64,000 nucleotides of DNA from Sinomonas sp. R1AF57 (GCF_002224485.1 NZ_CP022463.1:3465775-3529774); one strand, 5' to 3'; positions 50,199-63,390 are shown, counted from the first letter of the stretch. Notes: generated by a model from the sequence alone, not told the origin. Translations and numbers: made by a program.

Positions 50199-50867
50199 TC
50201 AGCCCACCTTCACGATCGTGTTGACGTAGATGCCGGGGGTGATGACGTTCTCGGGGTCGAGGCCGCCGGTCGGCACGATCTCGGAGACCTGCGCGATGGT
50301 CTGCTTGGCGGCGGCCGCCATGATCGGGCCGAAGTTCCGCGCCGTCTTGCGGTAGACGAGGTTGCCCTTGCCGTCGGCCTTGAGGGCCTTGATGAGCGCG
50401 ACGTCGGCGTGGATGGGGGTCTCGAAGACCTGCCACTTGCCGTCGAGGAAGCGGGTCTCCTTGCCCTCGGCGAGCATGGTCCCATACCCGGTCGGGGTGA
50501 AGAAGCCGCCGATCCCGGCGCCGGCGGCGCGGATGCGCTCGGCGAGGTTGCCCTGGGGGACGAGCTCGAGCTCGATCTCCCCCGCACGGTACTTCGCGTC
50601 GAAGTGCCACGAGTCGCTCTGGCGCGGGAACGAGCAGATCATCTTCCGGACGCGGCCCTCCTTGATGAGCAGTGCGAGGCCCTCGTCGGCCTGGCCGGCG
50701 TTGTTGTTGACGACCGTGAGCTCCTTCGCGCCGCACTCCAGGAGCGCGTCGATGAGCTCGAAGGGCTGGCCGGCATTGCCGAAGCCGCCGATCATGACGG
50801 TCGAGCCGTCCCCGATCCCCGCCACCGCATCCGCGACGGAGTCCTTGAATTCCAGTGTGTGTGCCAC
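50199..50867 (-). CDS. pcaI: 3-oxoadipate CoA-transferase subunit A
   Basis: A 222-residue alpha subunit. The nucleotide/CoA-binding start STVMIGGFGNAGQPFELIDAL and GIGGFFTPTGYGTMLAEGKE fit the family. GTG 50867 is preferred: AAGGAGAG lies upstream and the family start follows, while the longer frame does not align. It follows pcaF with a 28-nt gap. Confidence 0.92.
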   Translation of the reverse strand: MAHTLEFKDSVADAVAGIGDGSTVMIGGFGNAGQPFELIDALLECGAKELTVVNNNAGQADEGLALLIKEGRVRKMICSFPRQSDSWHFDAKYRAGEIELELVPQGNLAERIRAAGAGIGGFFTPTGYGTMLAEGKETRFLDGKWQVFETPIHADVALIKALKADGKGNLVYRKTARNFGPIMAAAAKQTIAQVSEIVPTGGLDPENVITPGIYVNTIVKVG

Positions 50868-50895
50868 TGCCTGTCTCTCTCCTTCGATGTGCGGG

Positions 50896-52128
50896 CTACT
50901 GCGCGGACACGTTCTCGAGCACCACCGCGAGGCCCTGGCCCACGCCGATGCAGATCGCGGCGACGCCCCAGCGTCCGCCGCTGCGCTGCAGCGAGCGTGC
51001 GAGGGTGCCGAGGATGCGGCCGCCCGAGGCGCCGAGGGGGTGGCCCATCGCGATGGCGCCACCGTGCTGGTTCACGATCGCAGGATCGATCTTCCACGCG
51101 TCCACGCACGCGAGCGACTGGGCGGCGAAGGCCTCGTTGAGCTCGACGGCGGCCACGTCGTCCCACGTGATGCCCGCCTTGGCGAGGGCGCGGTTGGCGG
51201 CCTCGACGGGCGCGAACCCGAAGAACTGCGGCTCATTCGCGGCGGCCCCGCGGCCGGCGATCCGTGCGATCGGGTCGAGGCCGAGCGTGCCGGCGGCGGC
51301 CTCGGAGCCCAGCAGGACGGCGGAGGCGCCGTCGGACAGCGGCGAGGCGTTGCCCGCGGTGACGGTGCCGCCCGCCGTCGTGCCCGAGGAGTCGCCGTTG
51401 TCCTTGCGGAACACGGTCTTGAGCCCCGCGAGCTTCTCGGCGGAGGAGCCGGGGCGGATGCCCTCGTCGCGGGTGAGGTCGGTGCCCGGGACGGGGACCA
51501 CGAGGTCGTCGTAGAAGCCCGCGTTCCACGCCGCGTCGGCGAGGTTGTGGGAGCTGGCGGCGAACTCGTCCTGGCGGTCACGGCCGATCGCGTGCCGCTC
51601 CCGCAGCTGCTCCGTCGCCTCGCCGAGGGAGACGGTCCACTCCTTGGGCATGTTCCTGTTCACGAGGCGCCATCCGAGCGTGGTCGAGGCCAGCGTCATG
51701 TCCCCGGCGGGGTACGGCTTCTCGGTCTTGGGCAGGACCCACGGGGCGCGCGACATCGACTCGACGCCGCCCACGAGCATGACGTCGGCGTCGTCTGCCT
51801 GGATCTGGCGGGAGGCGATGATCGCGGCGTCGAGCGAGGACCCGCACAGGCGGTTCACGGTGGTGCCGGGGATCGAGACCGGGAGCCCGGCCAGGAGGGT
51901 GGCCATGCGGGCCACGTTGCGGTTCTCCTCGCCCGCGCCGTTGGCGTTGCCGAAGACGACCTCGTCCACCGCACCGCCCTCCAATACCTCCGCAGTGAGG
52001 CCGGGGGCGCGGTCCACGATCGAGCGGACCATGTGGGCGGCGAGGTCGTCCGGACGGACGCCGGCGAGGGCGCCGCCGAACTTGCCGAACGGCGTGCGGA
52101 TCGCGTCGTAGACGAAGGCGTCGGTCAT
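50896..52128 (-). CDS. pcaF: 3-oxoadipyl-CoA thiolase
   Basis: A 410-residue thiolase that splits 3-oxoadipyl-CoA into succinyl-CoA and acetyl-CoA. The nucleophile cysteine is in VNRLCGSSLDAA; the second active-site block is HGGAIAMGHPLGASGGR and the third AAICIGVGQGLAVV. Length is normal for PcaF. ATG 52128 overlaps the pcaD stop by 4 nt and has AAGGAGAG upstream. The long upstream frame is a shadow. Confidence 0.95.
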   Translation of the reverse strand: MTDAFVYDAIRTPFGKFGGALAGVRPDDLAAHMVRSIVDRAPGLTAEVLEGGAVDEVVFGNANGAGEENRNVARMATLLAGLPVSIPGTTVNRLCGSSLDAAIIASRQIQADDADVMLVGGVESMSRAPWVLPKTEKPYPAGDMTLASTTLGWRLVNRNMPKEWTVSLGEATEQLRERHAIGRDRQDEFAASSHNLADAAWNAGFYDDLVVPVPGTDLTRDEGIRPGSSAEKLAGLKTVFRKDNGDSSGTTAGGTVTAGNASPLSDGASAVLLGSEAAAGTLGLDPIARIAGRGAAANEPQFFGFAPVEAANRALAKAGITWDDVAAVELNEAFAAQSLACVDAWKIDPAIVNQHGGAIAMGHPLGASGGRILGTLARSLQRSGGRWGVAAICIGVGQGLAVVLENVSAQ

Positions 52129-52949
52129 GAGTTGCTCTCCTTGGAACTCGGGGTGGCGGCCGAGACGGCGGCGCGGAAGTGGTAGTGCAGGAGGTCGGCG
52201 ACGGCGGCGGGGTCCTCGGTCGGGGCGATGTGGGCGACGCCCGGGACCTCGACGGCGGTCCCGTTCTGGGCGTGCTCGGCCATCCACTGCGCCTCGGAGA
52301 GGGGGCAGACGGAGTCGTGCTCGCCCGCGATGGCGAGGAAAGGGGCCGCGATCTCGGGGAACCGGTCGCGGACGTCGTAGGCGGCGATGGCCCGGCAGAC
52401 GGCGGCGTAGCCGAAGCGGTCGGCATCCCGGAGCGTGTCCAGCAGGCGCGAGGACACCGCCGGGTGCTCTCCCAGGAAGCCGGGCGCGAACCAGATCTGG
52501 GCAGAGGCCTCGAGGCGGATCGCCGTGCCCTGCTCCGCCACGGCGTCGGCACGCTCGGCGTAGGCCTCGGCACCGTTGAAACGGGGCGACGAGCAGACCA
52601 TGGCGAGGCTCAGGAGCCGGTCGGGGTGGCGGAGCGCGATCTCGGCACCCGTGGCGCCGCCCACCGAGTCGCCGGCGTAGTGGAAGCAGGCGCCCGGCTG
52701 GATGGAGTCGACCACGGCCACCACGGCGTCCGCGAGGTCGCCCACGCTGAGCTCGGCGTCGGGCGCGAGTGACGGCGAGGCGCCGTGGCCGGGGAGGTCC
52801 CAGCCGAGGATGTCGTAGTCGTCGCCGAGGAGCCGCGCGGCCTCGTCCCACATGGTGGTCGACGTTCCGAGCGACGGCCCGAGCACCACGAGTTCCTTCT
52901 CCCCCAGCTGCTCGCGCGGGCTCAGCCGCACTGCCTTGATGGTCGGCAC
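52125..52949 (-). CDS. pcaD: 3-oxoadipate enol-lactonase
   Basis: A 274-residue alpha/beta hydrolase that opens 3-oxoadipate enol-lactone. The nucleophile elbow GDSVGG lies in HYAGDSVGGATGAEIAL; the acid follows in GEHDSVCPL and the His in GVAHIAPTED. GTG 52949 is chosen because GAGGAG lies 9 nt upstream and the protein then starts MPTIKAVRLS, as in relatives; an ATG at 53015 gives 22 more residues without a ribosome site. It is the first gene of the operon and faces the palindromic operators at 53026. Confidence 0.9.
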   Translation of the reverse strand: MPTIKAVRLSPREQLGEKELVVLGPSLGTSTTMWDEAARLLGDDYDILGWDLPGHGASPSLAPDAELSVGDLADAVVAVVDSIQPGACFHYAGDSVGGATGAEIALRHPDRLLSLAMVCSSPRFNGAEAYAERADAVAEQGTAIRLEASAQIWFAPGFLGEHPAVSSRLLDTLRDADRFGYAAVCRAIAAYDVRDRFPEIAAPFLAIAGEHDSVCPLSEAQWMAEHAQNGTAVEVPGVAHIAPTEDPAAVADLLHYHFRAAVSAATPSSKESNS

Positions 52950-53025
52950 GCCCACGTGCTCCTCGCTTCCCTCGTCGACGTCCGGAGAGTTCGCTGCCTC
53001 TCCGGATTCCCTCATTCAGGATGCC

Positions 53026-53063
53026 ATGCGTTCGCATGATGCACAACTGTTCGCGATGCGAAC
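53026..53063. promoter_or_regulatory. Tandem palindromes upstream of pcaD
   Basis: ATGCGTTCGCAT (53026-53037) and GTTCGC-GAT-GCGAAC (53049-53063) are two perfect inverted repeats between pcaD (minus) and the DMT gene (plus), with an imperfect GTTCGCATGATGCACAAC overlapping both. Such sites suit the dimeric IclR regulator PcaR. Promoter elements could not be fixed. Confidence 0.6.
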
Positions 53064-53112
53064 ATAGAACTCGCATTGTTTGCCCTGAAGGCGACGAGGG
53101 TAAGCTCCGCGG

Positions 53113-54024
53113 ATGCTGTCCCTCGAAGCAGCGCGCATCGCAGGAGCCAGCCTCTCGGTGGGAGCGGCGAGGGTCTTCTCCTCCACCCACTGGCTCGGGA
53201 TTCCTATCGCGCTCGTGGGGGCGGTGTTCCTCGCGCTCGGAACCATCTGCCAAGGGCGCGGGGTGGGAGCGCACGGCGGCCGGCAGACCTCGCTGCGCGT
53301 CCTCGTGCGCCGGCCGGTCTGGCTCGTGGGAACCGCGATGCTGGGCGCGGCGATCCTCCTGCAGCTCGCGGCACCCCGGTTCTCGCCGCTCATGGTGGTC
53401 CAGCCGATCGGCGCCGCGGCCCTTGTCGTGACGGCTCTGGCCACTGCCCGCAGCTCCCGCCAGCTCCCCGGCCGGCGGCGGACGGCGGGCATCCTCCTCA
53501 GCGTCCTCGGGATCGCGGCCTTCGTCGCGGTGGCCGCAGTGTCGGCCCAGGACGTGCAGATCGACGACCGCCATCTCCGCACCACGCTGATCCTCCTGGC
53601 GCTCGCCCTCGCCGCCACGCTCCTGGTGTCCGCCCGCAGCCGCACCCGCCCGAGCGCCATCGTCTCCACGGCCGCCGCAGGAGTCCTCTACGGGTTCGTG
53701 GCGACGCTCGCCAAGGCGGTCCTCGGACGCATCGACCAGGGAAACTTCGCCTGGCTCTCCGTCGCCGGCCTGGCAGGTCTGGCGGCGGCCCTCGTGATCG
53801 GGGCCCGGTTCGTCCAGAAGGCCCACGCGGGCGGCAGCGACGAACTCGTCGTCGCCGGGCTCACCGTCGTCGACCCGATGACGGCGGTGACGCTCGGCAT
53901 CGTCGTCCTCGGGGAGGCGGACGCCGCGCCTCCCGAAGCGTTCGCGGCCTTCCTCCTCGCGGGAGCCGCCGCAATCGCCGGAGTGTGGCTCGTGGCCCGG
54001 TCACACCCCGCGGGGCACGGCTGA
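53113..54024 (+). CDS. DMT-superfamily membrane protein
   Basis: A 303-residue protein with about nine spans (WLGIPIALVGAVFLALGTICQ first; SPLMVVQPIGAAALVVTALATA typical of the NIPA/DMT type). ATG 53113 lies 6 nt after a TANNNT -10 (TAAGCT, 53101-53106) with no ribosome site, so it may be leaderless. Substrate unknown; it is divergent from pcaD and may share its control region. Confidence 0.8.
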   Translation: MLSLEAARIAGASLSVGAARVFSSTHWLGIPIALVGAVFLALGTICQGRGVGAHGGRQTSLRVLVRRPVWLVGTAMLGAAILLQLAAPRFSPLMVVQPIGAAALVVTALATARSSRQLPGRRRTAGILLSVLGIAAFVAVAAVSAQDVQIDDRHLRTTLILLALALAATLLVSARSRTRPSAIVSTAAAGVLYGFVATLAKAVLGRIDQGNFAWLSVAGLAGLAAALVIGARFVQKAHAGGSDELVVAGLTVVDPMTAVTLGIVVLGEADAAPPEAFAAFLLAGAAAIAGVWLVARSHPAGHG

Positions 54025-54046
54025 GGACCGAGGATGGAGTTCCCCG

Positions 54047-55378
54047 TCAGGACCCCGTCCCCGTGAGCGTGGTCCACACGCCGACGACGCCGGCCGCCGC
54101 CATGAGTGCCGCCGTGGCCCAGCCGATGGTGGCCGCGACCTTGCCGTTGACGTACGCCCCCATGATCTTCCGGTCCCCCGAGACCAGCATCGTGACGATG
54201 AGGAAGGGTGCCGCGGCGATGCCGTTGATGATGGCCACGAAGACGAGGAGCCCCATCGGATCGTCGAGTGTGACGGCGAGGATGACCCCGCCGATGATGC
54301 CGACCCCGAGCAGCCCGTAGAAGACCCTGGCCTTGCGCGGCCTCCGGTCGAAGCCCCACCGGGTCCCAAGCAGCCCCGAGAGGCCCACGGACGCGGAGCC
54401 GGCCAGGACCGGGATGGCCAGGACGCCGGCGCCGATGAGGCCGATCGCGAAGAGCGCCTGCGCCGCCGGCCCGGCGACGGGTTCGAGGGCCTTGGCGGCG
54501 TCCGCGGCGGAGGCGATCGTGACCCCGCCGGCCTTGCCGAGGGTGGCGGCGCTCGCGGCCATGATCGCGAACATCACGAGCACCGAGAAGACCATCCCTG
54601 TGAACACGTCGGCGCGCGCTGCCCGGAGCTTCTGCCGGGCGGCGGGACCGTCCCGGTCGGACAGGGCGATCGGCCACCGTCCGCCCAGCTCCTCGGCGCG
54701 CATCTCCTCCACCCGGTGGGCCGACTGCCAGAAGAAGAGGTACGGGGAGATGGTGGTTCCCAGGACCCCGACGAGCAGCTCGAGGTAGTCCCAGCTCCAC
54801 TGGAACTGCGTCAGCACCAGGCCCGCCAGGACGTCCGACCAGTCGACGTCCGCGGCGAACAGGACCGCCACGTAGGCCAGCAACGACAGGCAGAGCCACT
54901 TGAAGGCCCGCGCGATCAGACCGAAGGATCCGCTCATCAGCGCGACCGCGATCCCCACTCCGGCGATGGCGGCCCACAGCTGGTCAGGCCCGGCGCCCAG
55001 GAGCTGCATGCCCTGGCCGACGGCCATGAGGTCGGCGGCGATGTTGAGGGTGTTGGCGACGAGGAGCGCGACGATGAGGATCCCGATCACGATCCGTGGC
55101 TTGCGGGAGAACTTCCTGCGGATGAGGGTCCCGAGGCTCTCCCCCGTGGCGAGCGCCGTCCTGTCGGAGATCTCCTGGACGGCGAGCATCATCGGCAGCG
55201 TCACCGGTGCCGCCCAGAGCATCGCGTTCGAGAAGCTCGCACCGGCTTGGGCATAGGTCGCCACGCCGGACGCGTCGTCATCGGCGGCGCCCGACACCAG
55301 CCCGGGCCCTAGCAGGCCGAGATAGCGCCGGACACGGCTTTCCTTCGTTCGCGCTTCGGCGAGTGCTTCCTGAGGCAC
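54047..55378 (-). CDS. NRAMP-related divalent metal transporter
   Basis: A 443-residue protein with about 11 spans. It fits the NRAMP fold (GPGLVSGAADDDASGVATYAQ in TM1; TISPYLFFWQSAHRVEEM in TM6). The classical TM1 motif DPGN is replaced by DDDASG, and the TM6 Met motif is absent, which is typical of the NRAMP-related branch linked to other ions rather than Mn/Fe. GTG 55378 has GAGGAGG about 6 nt upstream. Confidence 0.85.
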   Translation of the reverse strand: MPQEALAEARTKESRVRRYLGLLGPGLVSGAADDDASGVATYAQAGASFSNAMLWAAPVTLPMMLAVQEISDRTALATGESLGTLIRRKFSRKPRIVIGILIVALLVANTLNIAADLMAVGQGMQLLGAGPDQLWAAIAGVGIAVALMSGSFGLIARAFKWLCLSLLAYVAVLFAADVDWSDVLAGLVLTQFQWSWDYLELLVGVLGTTISPYLFFWQSAHRVEEMRAEELGGRWPIALSDRDGPAARQKLRAARADVFTGMVFSVLVMFAIMAASAATLGKAGGVTIASAADAAKALEPVAGPAAQALFAIGLIGAGVLAIPVLAGSASVGLSGLLGTRWGFDRRPRKARVFYGLLGVGIIGGVILAVTLDDPMGLLVFVAIINGIAAAPFLIVTMLVSGDRKIMGAYVNGKVAATIGWATAALMAAAGVVGVWTTLTGTGS

Positions 55379-55453
55379 AGATCCTCCTCTGAGGTCAGAC
55401 CTCCGCCCGCTACCCGACCGGCGGCGAGGGCAAACCCTGGGAGCCAGCCGCCA

Positions 55454-59478
<4,025 letters not shown>

Positions 59479-59524
59479 GCCTGGCCCGGGAGTGCCCGCC
59501 GCGCCCCGCTGGCATCATGGGCGC

Positions 59525-59863
59525 GTGAGCATCCTCAAGGCCGTCATCCTGTTCGCCCTGGCCGCAGTCGCCGAGATCGGCGGGGCCTGGCTCGTGTGGC
59601 AGTCCGTCCGCGACGGGAAGCCGTGGTGGTGGGCCGGCCTCGGGGTGGTCGCGCTGGGGATGTACGGGTTCATCGCCACCTTCCAGCCGGATGCGAACTT
59701 CGGGCGGGTGCTCGCGGCCTACGGCGGGGTGTTCGTGGCAGGGTCGCTGGCCTGGGGCATGGTGATGGACGGCTTCCGGCCCGACCGCTGGGACGTCATC
59801 GGGACGGGCGTGTGCCTGGCGGGCGTTGCGGTCATCATGTTCGCCCCGCGCACCGGCGCCTGA
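59525..59863 (+). CDS. YnfA/UPF0060 family membrane protein
   Basis: A 112-residue small membrane protein with four spans. Landmarks: [51 protein letters not shown] and a late [20 protein letters not shown]. Function of the family is uncertain (SMR-like fold). GTG 59525 lies 6 nt below CATCAT, again a possible leaderless start. Follows the hydrolase after 46 nt. Confidence 0.92.
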   Translation: MSILKAVILFALAAVAEIGGAWLVWQSVRDGKPWWWAGLGVVALGMYGFIATFQPDANFGRVLAAYGGVFVAGSLAWGMVMDGFRPDRWDVIGTGVCLAGVAVIMFAPRTGA

Positions 59864-59887
59864 CCTGCGAACGCATGCCTGGGACGT

Positions 59888-60352
59888 TCAGGTCCCGATC
59901 TCGGTGCGGACGGCGTAGAGCTCGGGGAAGAACGTCAGGTCCAGCGCGCGCCGGAGGAACCCGACCCCCGACGAGCCGCCCGTGCCCCGCTTGAAGCCGA
60001 TCGTCCGCTGGACGGTGCGCAGGTGGCGGAAGCGCCAGAACTGGAAGTTGTCCTCGACGTCCACGAGCGCCTCGCACGCCTCGTAGAGCCCCCACGGGGT
60101 GTCGTCGGATTCGTAGATCCGCCGGAAGACCGGCACGAGGGCGGGCTGCATGCTCCAGTGCTCGCTCACATCCCGCGCCAGGACCTCCCCCGGCACGGGG
60201 TAGCCGGCGCGGGCGACGGCGCGAAGGAACTCGTCGTACACCGTCGGCTCGGCGAGGACCGCCTCGACGAGGTCGAGGTACCTGCCGTACGTCATGGCAC
60301 CGTGGAAGTCGGTGCGGATGGTGGGCTCGAAGTCGCGCACGCCGTCGGCCAC
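59888..60352 (-). pseudogene. Tryptophan 2,3-dioxygenase lacking its central region
   Basis: A 154-residue frame (GTG 60352). The start (MTYGRYLDL) matches the N-terminal segment of tryptophan dioxygenase and then jumps to PTVYDEFLRAV, skipping the roughly 120 residues that carry the substrate His and Arg of the active site in full-length enzymes (about 280 residues). The C-terminal half is intact, with WRFRHLRTVQRTIGFKRGTGGSSGV containing the heme-ligand His. No frameshift is seen. So it is an internally deleted gene, not obviously catalytic. It could be a pseudogene or a reduced heme-binding protein. Confidence 0.7.
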
Positions 60353-60435
60353 GGGATCACCCTGCCTCTCGTGAGGGCGTTGGCGGGCCCCGGTGGCCCG
60401 GTCCAGCCGATCGTAGCCGCGGTGCTGGCGCGCCG

Positions 60436-61518
60436 TCAGAATTCCACGCCCCGCGCCAGTCCGATGAGCTGGTCCTTGACCTGGTCCAGCGTCGGCCCGG
60501 TCGGTGAGATGAGGACCTGGACGCTGAAGGCGCCGACGTCCTTGCCCCGCACCACGATGAGGTCGATCGTGGTGACGGGTTCGTCGCCGGCGGGCCGATC
60601 CGTCTTGGCGCGCGGGAACGTGCCGGTCGTGACCGCCGCCCGGTCGCCGACCCCGGAGACCTTCTCGCCCTGTAGCGCGGCGAAGGCGGGCGACGACGCC
60701 GCGCCCTTCTCCAGCTGCAGGGAGAAGACGATCGAGTCCGGTCCGGGGGTCCCGGGCTGCCCGAAGGTGTACCGGCAGCTTGTCTCACCCGGCAGCAGCT
60801 GCGCATCGGTCGTCGCACCGAACGCCTGCTTGACCTTGTCGGCGCCCACGAGGGCGCAGACGGGATTGTCGGTGGTGGCGGGAGGCCCGACCGGCGGCGC
60901 GGACGGGACGCTGAGCGCCGTCCCGTTCCCCCACCCGGCGTCGACCGTCGCGTGGGCGAGCGCTCGCGCACTGGCGCTGCCGTCCGGCGGCGGTGCCGTC
61001 GTGGTGGCTCCCGGCGGGGCTGGCGGCGGGGACAGGTAGCGGAGGTCGAGGACCTCCTTGCCGCGCACGGCGACAAGGATCGTGTTGGCGGAGGCGCCGT
61101 TGCCCTCTCCCCGGAAGTAGCCGGACCACTGGAAGCACGCGAAGTCGCCGATCCCGGCGACGGGAGAGCAGTCGCTGGACCGCTTGGCCGTCTCGATGTC
61201 CGCGGCCGACGCGGGTGTGTTCAGCGACACGGACAGGTAGTTCGGTCCGCCGTCCTTCATGCTCGAGTAGCTGCAGGTGTAGTCCTTGGGCCCGAAGGGC
61301 CGGGGGCTGTCCTGCCCGTACTGGCTCAGGGTTGGGTCGATCGTCGAGGCGCGTTCCGGGGTGATGAGGCTGCACGCCGGGTTTGCTCCCGCAGCGGACG
61401 AGGAGGAGGACGGCGTCTCGCCGCCCTGGGAGCATGAGCCCAGAGCGAGGACGAGCACCGCGGCGCCCGCGGACGCGCCTCGTGGCCGCAGGATCCGCCG
61501 AACGCCCATGTCCTTCAC
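60436..61518 (-). CDS. Lipoprotein with duplicated DUF3558-like domain
   Basis: A 360-residue lipoprotein. The signal peptide ends in LGSC; a Ser-rich linker follows. Two similar modules come next, each with NPxCxLI/LV, a C-x-Y/C pair, a VxGIGD/VSGVGDRA turn and a VRGKxV block, typical of DUF3558 lipoproteins, but here in tandem with a Pro-rich spacer (PPPAPPGATTTAPPP) between. The GTG at 61518 has GGAGGG 4 nt upstream; ATG 61509 is the alternative. Function unknown. Confidence 0.75.
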   Translation of the reverse strand: MKDMGVRRILRPRGASAGAAVLVLALGSCSQGGETPSSSSSAAGANPACSLITPERASTIDPTLSQYGQDSPRPFGPKDYTCSYSSMKDGGPNYLSVSLNTPASAADIETAKRSSDCSPVAGIGDFACFQWSGYFRGEGNGASANTILVAVRGKEVLDLRYLSPPPAPPGATTTAPPPDGSASARALAHATVDAGWGNGTALSVPSAPPVGPPATTDNPVCALVGADKVKQAFGATTDAQLLPGETSCRYTFGQPGTPGPDSIVFSLQLEKGAASSPAFAALQGEKVSGVGDRAAVTTGTFPRAKTDRPAGDEPVTTIDLIVVRGKDVGAFSVQVLISPTGPTLDQVKDQLIGLARGVEF

Positions 61519-61761
61519 CAAGCCCTCCGGAAGCTGCCCCTCGCGCAAACCGTAGCCTTCGGACGTCCGGGGCCAGTAGAGGCCATGGGCCCGGGAACCG
61601 AGACCTCGGTCCACTGCTCGACGCCTTGCCTTAATCCACATGCTGGTGAAATGGTGACCCTCATTGTGTTCCCAGCGCTGCCTTCCCATGGCAAACCCCT
61701 TGCCCAGCCCCCGGAAGCAGGAGTAGGCATGTGGGAAAGCGATTACTGAGAAGGAGCACCC

Positions 61762-62763
61762 ATGCGCTACCGCACGCTCGGCAGTTCTGACCTCGAGGTC
61801 TCGGAGATCTCCCTCGGCTCGTGGCTGACCTACTCAGGCGGCATCGAGGCGGACCAGACGCGCGCCTGCACCGAGGCCGCGTTCGACGCCGGGATCAACT
61901 TCTTCGACACGGCCAACGTCTACGGCCGGGGCGCCGCGGAGACGGCCTGGGGCGAGATCCTCTCGAAGCACCCGCGCGACTCCTACATCCTGGCCACGAA
62001 GGTCTTCGGGCAGATGTCCGACGATCCAGCCGAGCAGGGGCTCTCTCGCGAGCAGATCGCCAAGCAGATCGACGCCTCGCTCAGCCGCCTGCAGACCGAC
62101 CACGTGGACCTCTACCAGGCGCACCGGTTCGACGCGAGCGTGCCGATCGAGGACACCGTCGAGGCGCTGCAGAAGGTCGTCGAGCAGGGGAAGGCCCGCT
62201 ACCTCGGCTTCAGCGAGTGGAGGCCCGAGCAGATCCAGGCCGCAATCGACATCGCCGGGCCGGACCTGTTCGTCTCGTCCCAGCCGCAGTACTCCATGCT
62301 CTGGCAGGCCCCCGAGGAGGAGGTCTTCCCCCTCTGCATGGCCAACGGGATCTCGCAGATCGTGTGGTCGCCCCTCGCCCAGGGCGTCCTCACGGGCAAG
62401 TACAAGCCGGGTCAGGCCCTGCCCGAGGACAGCCGCTTCGCCAACGAAGCCATGAACGCCTTCAAAGACCGCGTCCTCCAGGACCCGATCCTCGAGGCCG
62501 TCCAGCGGCTCGTCCCGGTCGCCGAGGGAGCCGGTCTCGATCTCCCCACAATGGCGCTGGCCTGGGTGCTGCGCCGCACCGAGCTGGCGTCGGCCATCAC
62601 CGGCGCCTCGCGGCCCGGGCAGGTTCACGCCAACGCGGCGGCCTCCGGCGTCGAGCTCAGCGACGACGTGCTCGCGGCGATAGACGACGCCCTCGGCGAC
62701 GTCCCGGTCAAGGGCCAGACGCCGGCGCCCAACGCCCAGGAGGGCGTCCTGCACCGCGCCTGA
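61762..62763 (+). CDS. Aldo/keto reductase
   Basis: A 333-residue NADPH-dependent oxidoreductase. Family signatures: SLGSWLTYSGGIEADQ, NFFDTANVYGRGAAET, the catalytic Tyr in NVYGRG, LATKVFG with the Lys, then DLYQAHRFD and WSPLAQGVLTGKY. It belongs to the beta-subunit/YghZ-like group. GAGAAGGAGC precedes ATG 61762. Substrate unknown. It converges with a TetR gene only 3 nt after its stop. Confidence 0.93.
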   Translation: MRYRTLGSSDLEVSEISLGSWLTYSGGIEADQTRACTEAAFDAGINFFDTANVYGRGAAETAWGEILSKHPRDSYILATKVFGQMSDDPAEQGLSREQIAKQIDASLSRLQTDHVDLYQAHRFDASVPIEDTVEALQKVVEQGKARYLGFSEWRPEQIQAAIDIAGPDLFVSSQPQYSMLWQAPEEEVFPLCMANGISQIVWSPLAQGVLTGKYKPGQALPEDSRFANEAMNAFKDRVLQDPILEAVQRLVPVAEGAGLDLPTMALAWVLRRTELASAITGASRPGQVHANAAASGVELSDDVLAAIDDALGDVPVKGQTPAPNAQEGVLHRA

Positions 62764-62766
62764 CCG

Positions 62767-63390
62767 CTAGGGCTGCGGCCCCGCATCCCTCTCGTCCATC
62801 AGGCTCGGCAGCGCCGACGCCATCCGCTTGGCGTGGGCAGCCGCCTGCGCGTCGCCTTCCACGGCGGCGACGACCGCACCGCAGAGCAGGGCCTGGAGAG
62901 TGCAGGCCACCCCCTCGGGGTCCTCGAGCCCTGCCTCGGCGGCGATCTCCTCGATCTGCGCCAGGGTGGAGTCGAGCTGCCGCGCGGCTTCCTGGGCAAA
63001 GGGGTGCTCGGGGCCCATCTCGATGATCACCTGCTCAAGGACGCCCGGCGCCTTCCCCTGCCGGAACAGCCCGTCCAGGACGTCGAACAGGGCGAGGAGG
63101 GCTTCCCTGCCGCTCTTGCCCGAGGCCCGGGCCGCCTCCGCCATCGCAGCCCGCGCCCGCCCCCATCCCTGGAGGCACGCGAGGATCAGCATGTCCTTGC
63201 TGCGGAAATGCCTGTAGAAGGTGGCCTTGGCCACCCCGGAGCGCGTGATCAGCTCGTCGATGCCGACCCCTCTGATGCCCCGGGTCGCGAAGAGGTCCTG
63301 GGCAGCCGCGATGATGCGGGCCCTCGTTCCCCGGCGGCCCCGCAGCGAGGCAGCCGGGCTGGCTGACAATGCCGCCAACAGCACCTGCAT
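62767..63390 (-). CDS. TetR-family regulator
   Basis: A 207-residue regulator. Helix-turn-helix near residues 20-65 (RARIIAAAQDLFATRGIRGVG, GVAKATFYRHFRSKDML), then an all-helical ligand domain. ATG 63390 is preferred over ATG 63420 because GAGAGAGGGGG lies upstream of it. It converges with the aldo/keto reductase. Ligand unknown. Confidence 0.9.
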   Translation of the reverse strand: MQVLLAALSASPAASLRGRRGTRARIIAAAQDLFATRGIRGVGIDELITRSGVAKATFYRHFRSKDMLILACLQGWGRARAAMAEAARASGKSGREALLALFDVLDGLFRQGKAPGVLEQVIIEMGPEHPFAQEAARQLDSTLAQIEEIAAEAGLEDPEGVACTLQALLCGAVVAAVEGDAQAAAHAKRMASALPSLMDERDAGPQP

